Assembly: GCA_014075215.1 (NCBI GenBank)
Contig: CP046177.1
Coordinates: 4,216,501-4,280,500, forward strand
Reading direction: 5' to 3'
Source of the DNA: Flavobacteriaceae bacterium
GTDB lineage: Bacteria > Bacteroidota > Bacteroidia > Flavobacteriales > Flavobacteriaceae
DNA: 64,000 nucleotides
Shown: in pieces, positions 1 through 9,511 of the stretch
Numbering within the stretch: position 1 is the first letter of the stretch
How the letters are laid out: each line of letters begins with the position of its first letter
Program-made: the position numbers and the translations under genes
The notes under the pieces: model-generated
Seen by the model: the letters and a program-made list of their open reading frames with translations, nothing else
Told to the model about the DNA's origin: nothing
Database searches by the model: none

Positions 1-1901
1 GATATGTTTCCATTATTTCCTACAATATCCACACTATATGTTCCCGGGTCTAATCCATCCAAATTTTCAAAAGTTACCGTAAAATTACCATCTGCACTTA
101 AGCTTGTCGTTGAAAAGTTAGCTGTCATGCCCGTAGGTAAATTTTCTGCTGTAAAATTGGTAGTGGTGGGTATTGACTGCCTGTAATTAAAATTAAAAAG
201 TGCATTGCCGGAGGTACATGTATCAACAGCAGAAGTTGTTGTAGCTATTGTAAAATCTGAAGAAATCCCTGTAACAATCAGCGAAAACCTTTGACTTCCG
301 TTTGTCAATGTACCTTTATGAGTTACTGTAATCGTATAATCTCCGGAACCAACTCCTACATCTACTCTTTCATAAGGATCAACTATATTGTCTCCTTTAT
401 CATTTGTGTTTACACTTGTTAACCTCCAAGGCATAAAGGTCCCTGTCGTATTTGATACTCTGATATCCAAATCATTTACCAGTACCGGTGTTCCGTCATT
501 TGCAACTCCGCTAACAGCTGTTCCGGGAACATCTGTCCAGCTGATAGAAGCTATCAAAGGATTGACTCCGTCTGCCTTGACCGTTAAGGTATGGGTTTCT
601 CCCTGAGAAAGTTCTAATTCTCTAATTTCTGAAAGCAGTCCTCTATCTGTAATGGTTTCCGCGGCTTTTTTAGCATTTAATAAGCCCCAGCCCCAAGTAG
701 CATCTGGTCCAGGTACTGTGAAGCTTCCGTCATCTGCCGTATGGAGTGCCAGTCCTTTCAAAGTGGCTGCTCTCATAAACACTCCTTGCGTGTTATTATA
801 GTGTTGTTGCAATAACAACAAAGAACCACATACATTTGGAGAAGACATGGAGGTTCCCGATATTCTTGCATATGCATTGTCAGCAGATTCAAAAGTAGAA
901 TGTAAACTTGTACCATTTCCGGTAATATCCGGTTTTATTCTTAAATCATCCGTTGGTCCTTCAGAGCTACCGCCGTTTATAGATACAAAATTTAATGTTC
1001 CATCGCCATTAATAGTGGCATCCTGAGCATTTGCCACTACCAGATTGTTTTTAGATGTAGACCATCCTGTTAGTTTATCAAATGACGCATTTCCTGCTAA
1101 TGGAACTGCATTAGAGGTATTATCATTTCCACTATTTCCTGCAGATGTAACATTTAAGTAATACGGTGCATTGTATAGGATCTCATCAAGGTTTCTGGAA
1201 TTGCTTATATAGGCACCTGCTATCCAATCCGAAACATCTTCCAAGGCAAAACCATAGGAATGATTGGAAAGCAGCATTCCGTTTGCTGCAGCATCTGTTA
1301 TCTCACTTTCATCATTGTTCCAATCATGTCCAATTCCCTTTGCCTGAGGAGTCATTCCCTTAGCTTCAGCATCTACTCCGGAAGCTATAATGATTCCTGT
1401 TACATGCGCCCCATGAAAACTCAATGTACTTGTCCCATCTCCAATAGAATACCTGTTATCCCCTCCTGCTCCGTCATATTCCTGATGTGTACTTCTTGCC
1501 AATCCTCCGTCCCAGATATAGGCAGTCATTCCCTGCCCTTCCAGGTTTAAACCTAAGCCTCCGTTGTTGTGTAACCAGTTTGTCCTTGTAGATAATGCCG
1601 CATCAGAGTTATCCGTTTTATAATACATTGGAAAGCCATCCTCCGAAACTTTCATAAGTTCATAAAGGGTTCCGTTACTGTTGGTATACTTGATGCGCCA
1701 ACCTTTTCGGATGGCCATTGCTATGGCTTTTTCTTTTTCTCTTAAGAAATTAGATTTGAATGTTTCCGATAAACTTGATAACTTATTTAGGTTATAATTT
1801 TTTTTTATTTCTTCTATTTGTAACCTTGTTTGTGAAAAACTAGAAAAAGAGGATACTAAAAAAAAGCATACAATTAATTTTTTGAAAGATTTTTGTGTCA
1901 T
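1..1901 (-). CDS. S8 family (subtilisin-like) secreted serine peptidase, C-terminus beyond window
   Basis: Read on the minus strand from ATG at 1901, the frame stays open to the window edge (about 633 codons). It begins with a signal peptide (MTQKSFKKLIVCFFLVSSF, then SFSQ). The catalytic triad is visible: Asp131 in AYIWDGG, His163 in FHGAHVTG and Ser351 in SGTSMSSPN, with oxyanion Asn256 in SAGNSG. After the peptidase domain come beta-rich segments (from about residue 385) like the P/CUB-type and Ig-like regions of secreted flavobacterial subtilases. Such proteins usually end in a type IX secretion sorting domain, but that part lies outside the window. Expected role: extracellular protein degradation. 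A 190-bp MITE-like repeat sits 57 bp upstream of the start. The family call is firm; the substrate is unknown. Confidence 0.93.
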   Translation of the reverse strand, partial: MTQKSFKKLIVCFFLVSSFSSFSQTRLQIEEIKKNYNLNKLSSLSETFKSNFLREKEKAIAMAIRKGWRIKYTNSNGTLYELMKVSEDGFPMYYKTDNSDAALSTRTNWLHNNGGLGLNLEGQGMTAYIWDGGLARSTHQEYDGAGGDNRYSIGDGTSTLSFHGAHVTGIIIASGVDAEAKGMTPQAKGIGHDWNNDESEITDAAANGMLLSNHSYGFALEDVSDWIAGAYISNSRNLDEILYNAPYYLNVTSAGNSGNDNTSNAVPLAGNASFDKLTGWSTSKNNLVVANAQDATINGDGTLNFVSINGGSSEGPTDDLRIKPDITGNGTSLHSTFESADNAYARISGTSMSSPNVCGSLLLLQQHYNNTQGVFMRAATLKGLALHTADDGSFTVPGPDATWGWGLLNAKKAAETITDRGLLSEIRELELSQGETHTLTVKADGVNPLIASISWTDVPGTAVSGVANDGTPVLVNDLDIRVSNTTGTFMPWRLTSVNTNDKGDNIVDPYERVDVGVGSGDYTITVTHKGTLTNGSQRFSLIVTGISSDFTIATTTSAVDTCTSGNALFNFNYRQSIPTTTNFTAENLPTGMTANFSTTSLSADGNFTVTFENLDGLDPGTYSVDIVGNNGNI

Positions 1902-1957
1902 TGCATTTAGAATTTCTCACGAATATAAGGATTTTTATTGTCTTCGTTTAGAATTAT

Positions 1958-2147
1958 GGATCAATCCGAAAACTTGTGGGATTTTAAAGATATTATTGAA
2001 AACATTTAAGTTGAGTCAATCGCAAAAGCATCATTCAATAGAGTTTAAAAACTTAATAAACAGTTATTTAATGGATATTCATTTAAAAAAAATCTGAAAT
2101 GGTAAAATTTTTATTCAAGTCTTCCTCACAACTTTTTTGCTTGATCC
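1958..2147 (+). repeat. 190-bp MITE-like element, family A, copy 1
   Basis: A 190-bp segment nearly identical to 21343-21532. Its ends are inverted (GGATCAA at the left, TTGATCC at the right). The flanks GAATTAT at 1951-1957 and 2149-2155 look like a target-site duplication. There is no coding capacity, so it is a non-autonomous element. It lies between the S8 peptidase start and the gpsA stop. Confidence 0.75.
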
Positions 2148-2192
2148 GGAATTATTCTTTTTAAATCAATTTTACAACGTTTTCATATCTGA

Positions 2193-3188
2193 CTAATTTA
2201 GTTTATTTGTGAGTTTCGAAAATTCTTTTTTTGCTTCTTTCCCACCATAGAGTACATGATAAACTGCATTAATGATAGGTGTGTTTACTCCGTTTTGCTC
2301 ATTTATGTTATACGCGCTTTTTGTAGCATAATAGCCTTCTGCTACCATGCTCATTTCGAGCATTGCAGATTTCACTGTATATCCTTTGCCTATCATATTT
2401 CCAAACATCCTGTTCCTACTGAAAGTAGAATATCCCGTTACCAACAGATCTCCCAAATATGCCGAATTATTGATGTTTCTTTTCATTTTATGGACCTTCC
2501 TGATAAAGCGCTTCATTTCTCTAATGGCATTACTCATCAAAACCGATTGAAAATTATCTCCGTAACCCAGCCCATGAGATATCCCTGCTGCAATTGCATA
2601 AATATTTTTTAACATTGCCGCATATTCCGTTCCTATAATATCGTCTGAAATTTTAGTTTTTATATACCTCCCTTTTAAACAATGACTTACTGCTTTTGCT
2701 TTTGCTTCGTCTTTACAGGCAATTGTTAAATAAGAAAGTCTTTCCATGGCAACTTCTTCTGCATGACATGGCCCTGTAATGACGCCAATATCTTCATAGG
2801 GAATTGCATATTGCTTAAAAAAATGTTCTCCAACGATATATCCTGTTTCGGGCATAATTCCTTTAATTGCAGAAAAAATAATTTTTCCTTTTAAAGGAGT
2901 GGTTAATTTATCGAGTTCTTCTTTTAAAAATGCAGATGGAATTGCAAAAATTAAGATTGTATAATCGTTAACGGTCTTATTAATATCATAGGATAAATCC
3001 AGTTGCTGTGGATGTAATTCTACAGAACTCAAATAATTAGGGTTGTGTTTGTTTCTTTTAATGTGCTCAACTGCATATGCACTTCTCATATACCAACCTG
3101 TTGTTTCCAAATTTTCCGATAACATTTTTACAATTGCTGTTCCCCAGCTTCCACCTCCTAAAACCGCAACCTTTTTGCTTTTATCCAT
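2193..3188 (-). CDS. gpsA: NAD(P)H-dependent glycerol-3-phosphate dehydrogenase
   Basis: 331 aa, the usual GpsA length. It reduces dihydroxyacetone phosphate to sn-glycerol 3-phosphate for phospholipid synthesis in the cytoplasm. The N-terminus carries the dinucleotide-binding glycine-rich loop VAVLGGGSWGTA (residues 8-19). Further conserved stretches are IFSAIKGI (catalytic-side Lys), GVITGPCHAEEVA and the C-terminal domain with EYAAMLKNIYAIAAGI and GDNFQSVLMSNAIREM. ATG at 3188 fits the glycine loop position and lies about 23 bp downstream of a good promoter. It is transcribed divergently from the flippase gene. Confidence 0.96.
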   Translation of the reverse strand: MDKSKKVAVLGGGSWGTAIVKMLSENLETTGWYMRSAYAVEHIKRNKHNPNYLSSVELHPQQLDLSYDINKTVNDYTILIFAIPSAFLKEELDKLTTPLKGKIIFSAIKGIMPETGYIVGEHFFKQYAIPYEDIGVITGPCHAEEVAMERLSYLTIACKDEAKAKAVSHCLKGRYIKTKISDDIIGTEYAAMLKNIYAIAAGISHGLGYGDNFQSVLMSNAIREMKRFIRKVHKMKRNINNSAYLGDLLVTGYSTFSRNRMFGNMIGKGYTVKSAMLEMSMVAEGYYATKSAYNINEQNGVNTPIINAVYHVLYGGKEAKKEFSKLTNKLN

Positions 3189-3210
3189 TGCTTTATCCGA
3201 TTGATTGTCT

Positions 3211-3243
3211 CAAAAGTAATAAAACTATCATCCATTGCCCAAA
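3211..3243 (-). promoter_or_regulatory. Bacteroidota-type promoter for gpsA
   Basis: On the minus strand TTTG (3243-3240) is followed after 21 bp by TACTTTTG (3218-3211). This matches the Bacteroidota -33/-7 pattern TTTG-N~20-TAnnTTTG. It sits just upstream of the gpsA ATG, giving a leader of roughly 15 nt. Confidence 0.65.
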
Positions 3244-3390
3244 GGCTATCCCTAATTATTATATATCTTCTGTAAAAACTAAATTTTGATTAAAAAACAC
3301 AAAATTTAGTTTCACTTCAGTAACCACTTCGGTTAGTCCATAAATTTTTTTCATTTGTTTTTTGTAAATTTTCAAATGAAAAAATTCATG

Positions 3391-3398
3391 TACTTTTG
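3391..3398 (+). promoter_or_regulatory. -7-like element upstream of flippase gene
   Basis: TACTTTTG matches the Bacteroidota TAnnTTTG -7 consensus. The best upstream TTTG (3361-3364) is 26 bp away, longer than usual, so only the -7 part is convincing. Its position argues against translation starting at 3396. Confidence 0.4.
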
Positions 3399-3416
3399 TC
3401 TTTTATCTCTTTATTT

Positions 3417-4874
3417 TTGGGTATAATTAATCGGTTTTTAAAAGATACGCTTATCTACGGTATTGCTGCAGTATTGCCAAGAGCAGTCAATGTTTTTTTG
3501 GTAAAACTGCATACTTCTTCTCTGGGAGTTGATAAATATGCGATCAATACCGATTATTATGTATATGCTGCTTATTTAAATGCCTTATTAACATACGGAA
3601 TGGAAACTGCTTTTTTTCGTTTTTTTTCCGGAGAAAAAAAGAAAGGAAAAGTGATCTCCACTTCTTTTATAACCCTTCTTGTTACAAGTTTGATGTTTTT
3701 GACTACAGGTTTGTTTTTTAGCGAAACATTGGCTATATATTTTGGGTTTAAAGATCCTGTTTTTCTAAAATTATTAATTTGGACCATTACTTTGGATACC
3801 TTGGTGGTAATCCCCTATGCTTACTTAAGGGTTACCCATGAACCAAAAAGATTTACCTTATTTAAGGTAATTAACATTGCTGTTTTTGCAATATTAAACG
3901 TGTTCTTTTTATGGGCAATACCCTATGGTATACAAAACAATATTTCTTTTCCGGAGTTCTTAATTGACTATTACCATTCGCATCCTAAAGTTTTATATAT
4001 TTTTGTTTCGGGCACCATTGCAAGTGCTGTTACTTTTTTGTGTTTATTGCCTGTTATTTTTAAATTTAAATTTGGTTTTGACATACTGCTTTTAAAAAAA
4101 ATGCTATCATACGGCTTGCCTGTTATGGTGGGCAGTTTGGCATTTGTTACCAATGAAAACCTCGATAAGCTTTTATTGGGAAATATGCTGGGCGATGCAA
4201 CAATGGGAGCCTATGCCGCCTGTTATAAATTGGGGGTTTTTATGACACTGTATATCATGGCTTTTCGCCTGGGTGCAGAGCCTTTCTTTTTTAATACCGC
4301 CGCTAAAAAAAATGCCAAAGAAACTTATAGTAAAATACTTATCTGGTTTAGTCTTATTGGGGCTTTCTGTATGCTGGTTATTGTTGTTTTTATTGATTTT
4401 TTTGCACATATTCTCCTTGGAAAACCGGAATATTTTGCAGCACTGCAAATAGTCCCCATTATATTATTGGCAAACTTATTTTTAGGGATTTATAACAATC
4501 TGTCCATTTGGTATAAGCTGACGAATAAAACGGTGTTTGGAATGTTTTTTTCTGTTTTAGGAGCTGTCATAACTATTGGTTTCAATATGATGATGATCCC
4601 TAAAATAGGATTTATGGCTTCTGCCTGGGCAACACTTATAACATACGGAACCATGATGGTGCTTTCTTATTGCTTTGGCAGAAAACATTATCCTGTAAAT
4701 TACCAGCTAAAAAAAATGGGCTTTTATATGGCTATTACTATTATTTTTTGTACCGTTTCATTTTTGTATTTTAGAGAAAATTATGTAGTTTCAATAGCTG
4801 CCGTTCTGTTATTTCTCCTCATGGTATTTACTTTTGAGAAAAAAGAGATTTTAAACACTATACGTCATAAATAA
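3417..4874 (+). CDS. Oligosaccharide/polysaccharide flippase (MOP superfamily, Wzx-like)
   Basis: About 485 aa, almost entirely hydrophobic, with 12-14 predicted membrane helices. It has the N-terminal signature of Bacteroidota O-antigen/capsule exporters (RFLKDTLIYGIAAVLPRAVN). Such proteins move lipid-linked sugar repeat units across the inner membrane. No ATG is available near the conserved N-terminus. A TTG at 3396 would extend the protein, but it overlaps a promoter -7-like element TACTTTTG (3391-3398). TTG 3417 (MGIINRFLKDT) is therefore preferred, with a very short leader. No glycosyltransferases are adjacent, so the sugar substrate is unknown. Confidence 0.85.
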   Translation: MGIINRFLKDTLIYGIAAVLPRAVNVFLVKLHTSSLGVDKYAINTDYYVYAAYLNALLTYGMETAFFRFFSGEKKKGKVISTSFITLLVTSLMFLTTGLFFSETLAIYFGFKDPVFLKLLIWTITLDTLVVIPYAYLRVTHEPKRFTLFKVINIAVFAILNVFFLWAIPYGIQNNISFPEFLIDYYHSHPKVLYIFVSGTIASAVTFLCLLPVIFKFKFGFDILLLKKMLSYGLPVMVGSLAFVTNENLDKLLLGNMLGDATMGAYAACYKLGVFMTLYIMAFRLGAEPFFFNTAAKKNAKETYSKILIWFSLIGAFCMLVIVVFIDFFAHILLGKPEYFAALQIVPIILLANLFLGIYNNLSIWYKLTNKTVFGMFFSVLGAVITIGFNMMMIPKIGFMASAWATLITYGTMMVLSYCFGRKHYPVNYQLKKMGFYMAITIIFCTVSFLYFRENYVVSIAAVLLFLLMVFTFEKKEILNTIRHK

Positions 4875-4977
4875 TGACTTTTTAAAACAATTCTTATAGA
4901 GTTTAAAGTTTGAAAGTCTCAAGTTATCTTGAGGAGTTCGTTCACCTCTTTAAAATCCGGAGAAAAATAAAAATGAT

Positions 4978-5099
4978 GAGGCCTTTGCAGCATTGATTTG
5001 ATAAAAAAGTTCAACAACCGAAGAAAATTTTCGAGAAGGAAGAAATTTGAAATCAAATCAATTCAAATACAAAATATATCCCTATTTTGCAAAGACCTC
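4978..5099 (+). repeat. MITE-like element, family B, copy 1 (internally deleted)
   Basis: Ends are inverted: GAGGCCTTTGCAGCATTGAT at the left and TTTTGCAAAGACCTC at the right. The interior matches the 162-bp elements at 17381-17542 and 23239-23400 but lacks about 40 bp of the middle. It lies directly upstream of dut, between it and the flippase gene, and may contribute to the dut leader. Confidence 0.7.
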
Positions 5100-5111
5100 A
5101 TAATATATAGT

Positions 5112-5543
5112 ATGAATGTACAAATAATCAATACGTCAAAACATCCGATTCCTACATATGAAACGAGGCAGTCTGCAGGAATGGATTTACGTGCCAATAT
5201 TGACGAACCCATTACACTAAAACCCTTAGAAAGAACCATTGTTAAAACAGGTTTGTTTATCGCACTACCTATTGGTTTTGAAGCCCAGGTTCGTCCACGA
5301 AGCGGACTTGCTGCAAAAAGAGGAATTACGGTACTGAACAGCCCCGGAACTATAGATGCGGACTACAGAGGTGAAATAGGCGTTATTTTAGTGAACCTTT
5401 CCAAAGAAGATTTTAGTATTCGGGACGGAGAGCGTATTGCGCAATTAGTCATTGCAAAACACGAACATGTTATCTGGAATGAAGTTGCCGTTCTCAATGA
5501 CACGGAACGCGATATGGGCGGTTTTGGAAGTACCGGAATTTGA
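5112..5543 (+). CDS. dut: Deoxyuridine 5'-triphosphate nucleotidohydrolase (dUTPase)
   Basis: 143 aa, typical of trimeric dUTPases. It hydrolyses dUTP to dUMP and pyrophosphate, keeping uracil out of DNA and feeding dTMP synthesis. All five family motifs are present in order: SAGMDLRA (21-28), PRSGLA, GTIDADYRGEIG with the catalytic Asp, RDGERIAQLV, and the C-terminal RDMGGFGSTG loop. The frame is open further upstream to 4998, but that extension lies in a MITE, so ATG 5112 (MNVQIINTSKHPIP) is the real start. Confidence 0.95.
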   Translation: MNVQIINTSKHPIPTYETRQSAGMDLRANIDEPITLKPLERTIVKTGLFIALPIGFEAQVRPRSGLAAKRGITVLNSPGTIDADYRGEIGVILVNLSKEDFSIRDGERIAQLVIAKHEHVIWNEVAVLNDTERDMGGFGSTGI

Positions 5544-5756
5544 CCTTGCTTCAATGGCTGTTTTTTACTTTTTGAGCTCCCGATTTGAAATACCTTTTCC
5601 GTTTTTAAATGATATTATTTCTATAAATTTGCGTTTTATATTATATAATATGAACTATTGCTTTACTCAAAAAATAAAGTCGATTTTCCGAGTACCTATA
5701 GTTAGTCAAACATACTTTCCAACTTTAAACTTTCTAACTTTAAAACTATATCAAAC

Positions 5757-7445
5757 ATGCCTGAGGGGAAAAAACCACTCAATTTTATTGAGCAAATCAT
5801 AGAAGAAGATCTAGCAAAAGGTTTACCGAGAAAGAAACTGCGTTTTAGATTTCCCCCGGAACCAAACGGGTATTTGCATATCGGGCATACCAAAGCTATT
5901 GGAATCAGTTTTGGGTTAGGTGAAAAATACAATGCTCCCGTAAACCTTCGTTTTGATGATACAAATCCTGCAAAAGAGGAGCAAGAATATGTAGATGCTA
6001 TTAAAAAAGACATTTCTTGGTTAGGGTACCAATGGGCCAATGAGTTGTACTCTTCGGATTATTTTCAGCAATTGTATGACTGGACTGTCCTGATGATTAA
6101 AAAAGAGAAAGCCTATGTAGACAGCCAATCTTCGGAAGTAATGGCTCATCAAAAGGGAACTCCTACTCAGCCGGGAATCAATAGTCCGTTTAGAAATCGA
6201 TCCGTAGCAGAAAATCTGGCCTTATTTCAAAAGATGAAAGCCGGTGAGTTTCGGGAAGGAACACATGTGTTACGTGCAAAAGCAGATATGGCCAGCCCAA
6301 ATATGTTGATGCGTGACCCTATCATGTATCGAATTCTTTTTAAAAGTCACCACAGAACCGGTGATGATTGGTGTATCTATCCAATGTACGACTGGACACA
6401 TGGAGAAAGCGATTATATAGAACAAATTTCTCATTCGCTATGTTCATTAGAGTTTAAACCTCACCGAGAGTTGTATAATTGGTTTCGCGATCTTGTATAT
6501 GATTTTAGTAAAAATAAATACCCTTTAGCTCCCAAACAACGCGAATTTTCCCGTTTGAATCTGAGTTATACGATTATGAGTAAACGTAAATTAATGCGTT
6601 TGGTACATGAAAATGTAGTGTCCGGATGGGATGATCCGAGAATGCCAACCATTTCCGGATTAAGGAGGCGAGGTTATACATCCGCTTCTATCAGAAGTTT
6701 TATAGAAACTGTTGGGGTTTCTAAAAGAGAGAACCTGATTGACGTTGCTCTGTTGGAATTTAAAATTCGCGAAGATCTAAATAAAATTGCTAACAGAGTG
6801 ATGGCTGTTTTAAATCCGGTAAAGGTAGTCATTACCAATTATTCCGAAGGAAAAGAAGAAGTGTTAATTGCAGAAAACAATCCGGAGGATAACAATTCAG
6901 GATACAGAGAAATTCCTTTTTCAAGAGAAATTTATATCGAGAAAGAAGATTTTAGGGAAGAAGCCAATAAAAAGTTCTTTCGTTTGAAGTTAGGAAAAGA
7001 AGTCCGTCTAAAAAATGCTTATATCATTAAAGCAGAAAGCTGTACCAAAGATGCCGAAGGAAACATTACAGAAATTCAATGTACATATGATCCTTTGAGT
7101 AAATCCGGTAGCGGAACTGAAGAAAGTGCTCGTAAAGTAAAAGGCACTTTGCATTGGGTTTCTATAAAACATGCTATAAAAGCAGAAGTAAGAGTCTATG
7201 ATCGTTTGTTTTCCGATAAAGCACCTGACAGCTATAAAGATAAAGATTTTATGGAGTTTTTAAATCCAAATTCTTTAAAAATCATACAAGCTTTTGCAGA
7301 GTCCGGTATACAATCAGCTACTGTTGGGGAAAAATTTCAATTCCAGCGTTTAGGTTATTTTACCGTAGATAATGATACTACTTCTGACACTTTGGTTTTT
7401 AATAAAACCGTAGGGTTAAGAGATAGCTGGAGTAAAAAGCAATAA
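5757..7445 (+). CDS. glnS: Glutamine--tRNA ligase
   Basis: 562 aa class I aminoacyl-tRNA synthetase that charges tRNA-Gln with glutamine. The ATP-binding HIGH motif is at residues 41-44 (NGYLHIGHTKAIG), with the preceding RFPPEPNG stretch diagnostic of GlnRS/GluRS. A KMSKS-like loop (IMSKRK) follows at about residue 280. The C-terminal half is the beta-barrel anticodon-binding region. WCIYPMYDWTHGESDYIEQISHS matches the GlnRS rather than the GluRS subgroup (read as several short blocks). ATG 5757 gives the short N-terminus usual for bacterial GlnRS. It stands alone, followed by a terminator hairpin. Confidence 0.96.
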   Translation: MPEGKKPLNFIEQIIEEDLAKGLPRKKLRFRFPPEPNGYLHIGHTKAIGISFGLGEKYNAPVNLRFDDTNPAKEEQEYVDAIKKDISWLGYQWANELYSSDYFQQLYDWTVLMIKKEKAYVDSQSSEVMAHQKGTPTQPGINSPFRNRSVAENLALFQKMKAGEFREGTHVLRAKADMASPNMLMRDPIMYRILFKSHHRTGDDWCIYPMYDWTHGESDYIEQISHSLCSLEFKPHRELYNWFRDLVYDFSKNKYPLAPKQREFSRLNLSYTIMSKRKLMRLVHENVVSGWDDPRMPTISGLRRRGYTSASIRSFIETVGVSKRENLIDVALLEFKIREDLNKIANRVMAVLNPVKVVITNYSEGKEEVLIAENNPEDNNSGYREIPFSREIYIEKEDFREEANKKFFRLKLGKEVRLKNAYIIKAESCTKDAEGNITEIQCTYDPLSKSGSGTEESARKVKGTLHWVSIKHAIKAEVRVYDRLFSDKAPDSYKDKDFMEFLNPNSLKIIQAFAESGIQSATVGEKFQFQRLGYFTVDNDTTSDTLVFNKTVGLRDSWSKKQ

Positions 7446-7491
7446 ATATGCATTAAAGACTATATTATATGTCTACGGAAAATAGAAAAAA

Positions 7492-7530
7492 CACTACTCT
7501 AGTAGGAAAATCTAAAGAGTAGTATTTTTA
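7492..7530 (+). terminator. Terminator after glnS
   Basis: ACTACTCT (7493-7500) pairs with AGAGTAGT (7516-7523) and is followed by ATTTTTAT, a stem-loop plus T-run about 50 bp past the glnS stop. Confidence 0.65.
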
Positions 7531-7742
7531 TATGTGAAAAAATAATAGTTAATTTTTAATACAACGTACTGCAGTGCCACAGACCCGAAAAGTATTCGTT
7601 GTACTGTGCAGCTAAATGAGTTTTTCGTTTACTCCGGGAAGCCAGTTAAAATTGTTTGAATGATTCAGATACCTTGCAGCAAGCTGTGGGGAGGTTCATT
7701 AAATCATAAAACAAAATAGGGTACTTACCAAGAAAGATATTT

Positions 7743-7783
7743 AATAACCCTTTACCAAATAAATTATTTGGTAAAGGGTTATT
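7743..7783. repeat. Perfect 20-bp inverted repeat (terminator-like stem) next to an intron remnant
   Basis: Two perfect 20-bp arms (starting AATAACCCTTTACC) are separated by one base. The stem ends 3 bp before the GTGTG that begins a group II intron-like sequence. Class C group II introns are known to insert just after terminator stem-loops, which fits this arrangement. The surrounding 7531-7742 holds no gene I can support. Confidence 0.6.
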
Positions 7784-7786
7784 ATT

Positions 7787-8155
7787 GTGTGTCGTGCATG
7801 GTAATGCACTAGGTGGTGAAAGTCCACTGTGGGGGTCTGTAATCGCCAACCACTGGTTTAAGGCAAGGGTGTCCGTCGTGAGGTGGAATCTGAAGGAAGC
7901 CAACAACAAATTTCTGCTCCGAGGTAGACGAACCTTATCAGGCATAACCGGTGGGATGAGATTGCAATACAAATCAAAGTCCAAAGATTACACGGACATC
8001 GGGCTGTAAATAAGTTGGAGGCATGGAAAGAAAGTATATTATCTTACCAAGGGAGGTCTCATGGACATGCGGAGGTTTTTTTTCGGAAGCATGGAGTAAA
8101 GCTAGTCATGAGAAGTCAGCCGCCGCCATAGTACCTAGGGGCGACTAGTATAATA
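7787..8155 (+). ncRNA. Group II intron 5' region, truncated (no reverse transcriptase)
   Basis: It starts with a GTGTG-type 5' end. Blocks typical of bacterial group II intron domain I and following domains come next: GTGCATGGTAATGCACTAGG, GGTGAAAGTCCAC, a GAGGTAGACGAACC stretch and GGGAGGTCTCATGG. An intron-encoded reverse transcriptase would normally follow in domain IV. Here the sequence changes abruptly near 8155 and runs into an ISAs1 element, so the ORF and domains V/VI are absent. It is probably a splicing-dead fossil. An RNA covariance-model search would settle the class. Confidence 0.6.
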
Positions 8156-8220
8156 ATTATAAAGTTAATTAACTTAAATTATTTATTTTTGTCTCATGTC
8201 AAGAAAAGCAGTACCAATTG

Positions 8221-9280
8221 CAGGGCAAACGCATTAAACTTTTTAAAAACCCTATTGATATGTAATGTTCTTAATTCATTGATATTCAGTTAGTTATTAG
8301 TTGTTTATGTTATTGATTGTTTGTATATTATACTGATAATCAATAATTTAATAGTTTTGAAAACAACAAACAAACTAAAGACCATATTCGGTCAAATTCC
8401 TGATTTTAGACACACCCACAAGCAACTTTACGATTTAGAGAGCATCCTTCTTATCGGGATAATTTCAGTTATTTGTGGTGCAAATTCATGGAATGAAAAG
8501 GAAGACTATGCCTATTCAAAAGAAGATTTTTTACGCTCTTTTTTAGATCTACCCAATGGCATACCTTCTCACGACACTTTTAATCGTGTATTCTCTAATA
8601 ATGAAATTACTGCAATTCCAGAATTACTAAAAGTGTTATCATTAAAGATACTATTGTAACTATTGATGCTATGGGATGTCAGACAGATATAGCTACTGCC
8701 ATTGTTGAAAAACAAGCGGACTATATTTTAGCTGTAAAACAAAATCAAGCACAATTATATCAAAATATTGAAGATGAATTTAGATTTGGTGAAAATATAG
8801 CAACCTCTATAAGTGAAGAACTAAACCATGGAAGGATAGAAACCCGAAAATGCAGTGTTATGACAAACTTTCAATGTATTCCACCGGATAATAAATGGGA
8901 TAGTCTTACTGCTATGGTTAAAATAGAAAGCAAGCGTGAATTTAAAAACTCTGATAAACCAATAGAAACAGCTACACGCTATTATATATCTAGCACAAAG
9001 GCTAAGCCTAAAGATTTTCAAAAAGCCATACGTTCACATTGGGGTATTGAAAATAAACTGCATTGGACCTTAGATGTTGCATTCGAAGAAGATGCTTCTA
9101 GAAAAAGAAAAGATAATGCTGCGCAAAACTTTTCTATTCTAAACAAAATTGCGCTTAATCTTCTTAAAAATGAAAAAGCATCTAAGGTTGGTGTCAAAAG
9201 TAGAAGATTAAAGGCTGGATGGGATAATCATTACCTCATTAAAGTGCTAAATCTTATGAAAGTTTAATGCGTTTGCCCTG
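8221..9280 (+). mobile_element. ISAs1-family insertion sequence (defective)
   Basis: Bounded by perfect 22-bp terminal inverted repeats beginning CAGGGCAAACGCATTAAACT, with the CAGGG terminus typical of ISAs1. Length is 1060 bp, shorter than a full element because the transposase has an internal deletion. No clear target duplication is visible (GTACCAATTG to the left, TTTCAAAGGG to the right). Confidence 0.85.
8321..9267 (+). pseudogene. ISAs1-family transposase, deleted and frameshifted
   Basis: The N-terminal part (8321-8659) matches the DDE_Tnp_1-associated region (FGQIPDFRHTHKQLYDLES, SHDTFNRVF). It then jumps straight to NEITAIPELLKVLSLK, missing roughly 90 residues of the catalytic core. 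A one-base shift near 8649 separates it from the second part (8671-9267). That part resumes as DTIVTIDAMGCQTDIA in the other frame and ends with HWGIENKLHWTLDVAFEEDA and a normal C-terminus. Two independent lesions mean it cannot make active transposase, but the intact ends could still be mobilised in trans. Confidence 0.85.
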
Positions 9281-9511
9281 TTTCAAAGGGTGTATGACAA
9301 ATTTCACTCAAGCTACTTTTTTAATACATAAATCTCTGACTTGATACCATTTACCACTTTTGTAGGAGACTCTTAGTTGAGCTATTTGCTGTAATCCATT
9401 TTTGTCCAGGTTGTCCCGATAACTTGAGTCTCTTTTGTAGGACATCTTTATGTGGAATGTCTACATTTAACAGGACAAAAAAATATAGCCCATAATAATT
9501 ATATTTGAATT

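Noticed and set aside
4998..5111. N-terminal extension of dut to 4998
   Set aside because: The extension is MITE sequence; dUTPase motif spacing requires the start at 5112.
7646..8009. Frames on both strands across the intron-like region
   Set aside because: They overlap the structured group II intron sequence and have no protein similarity.
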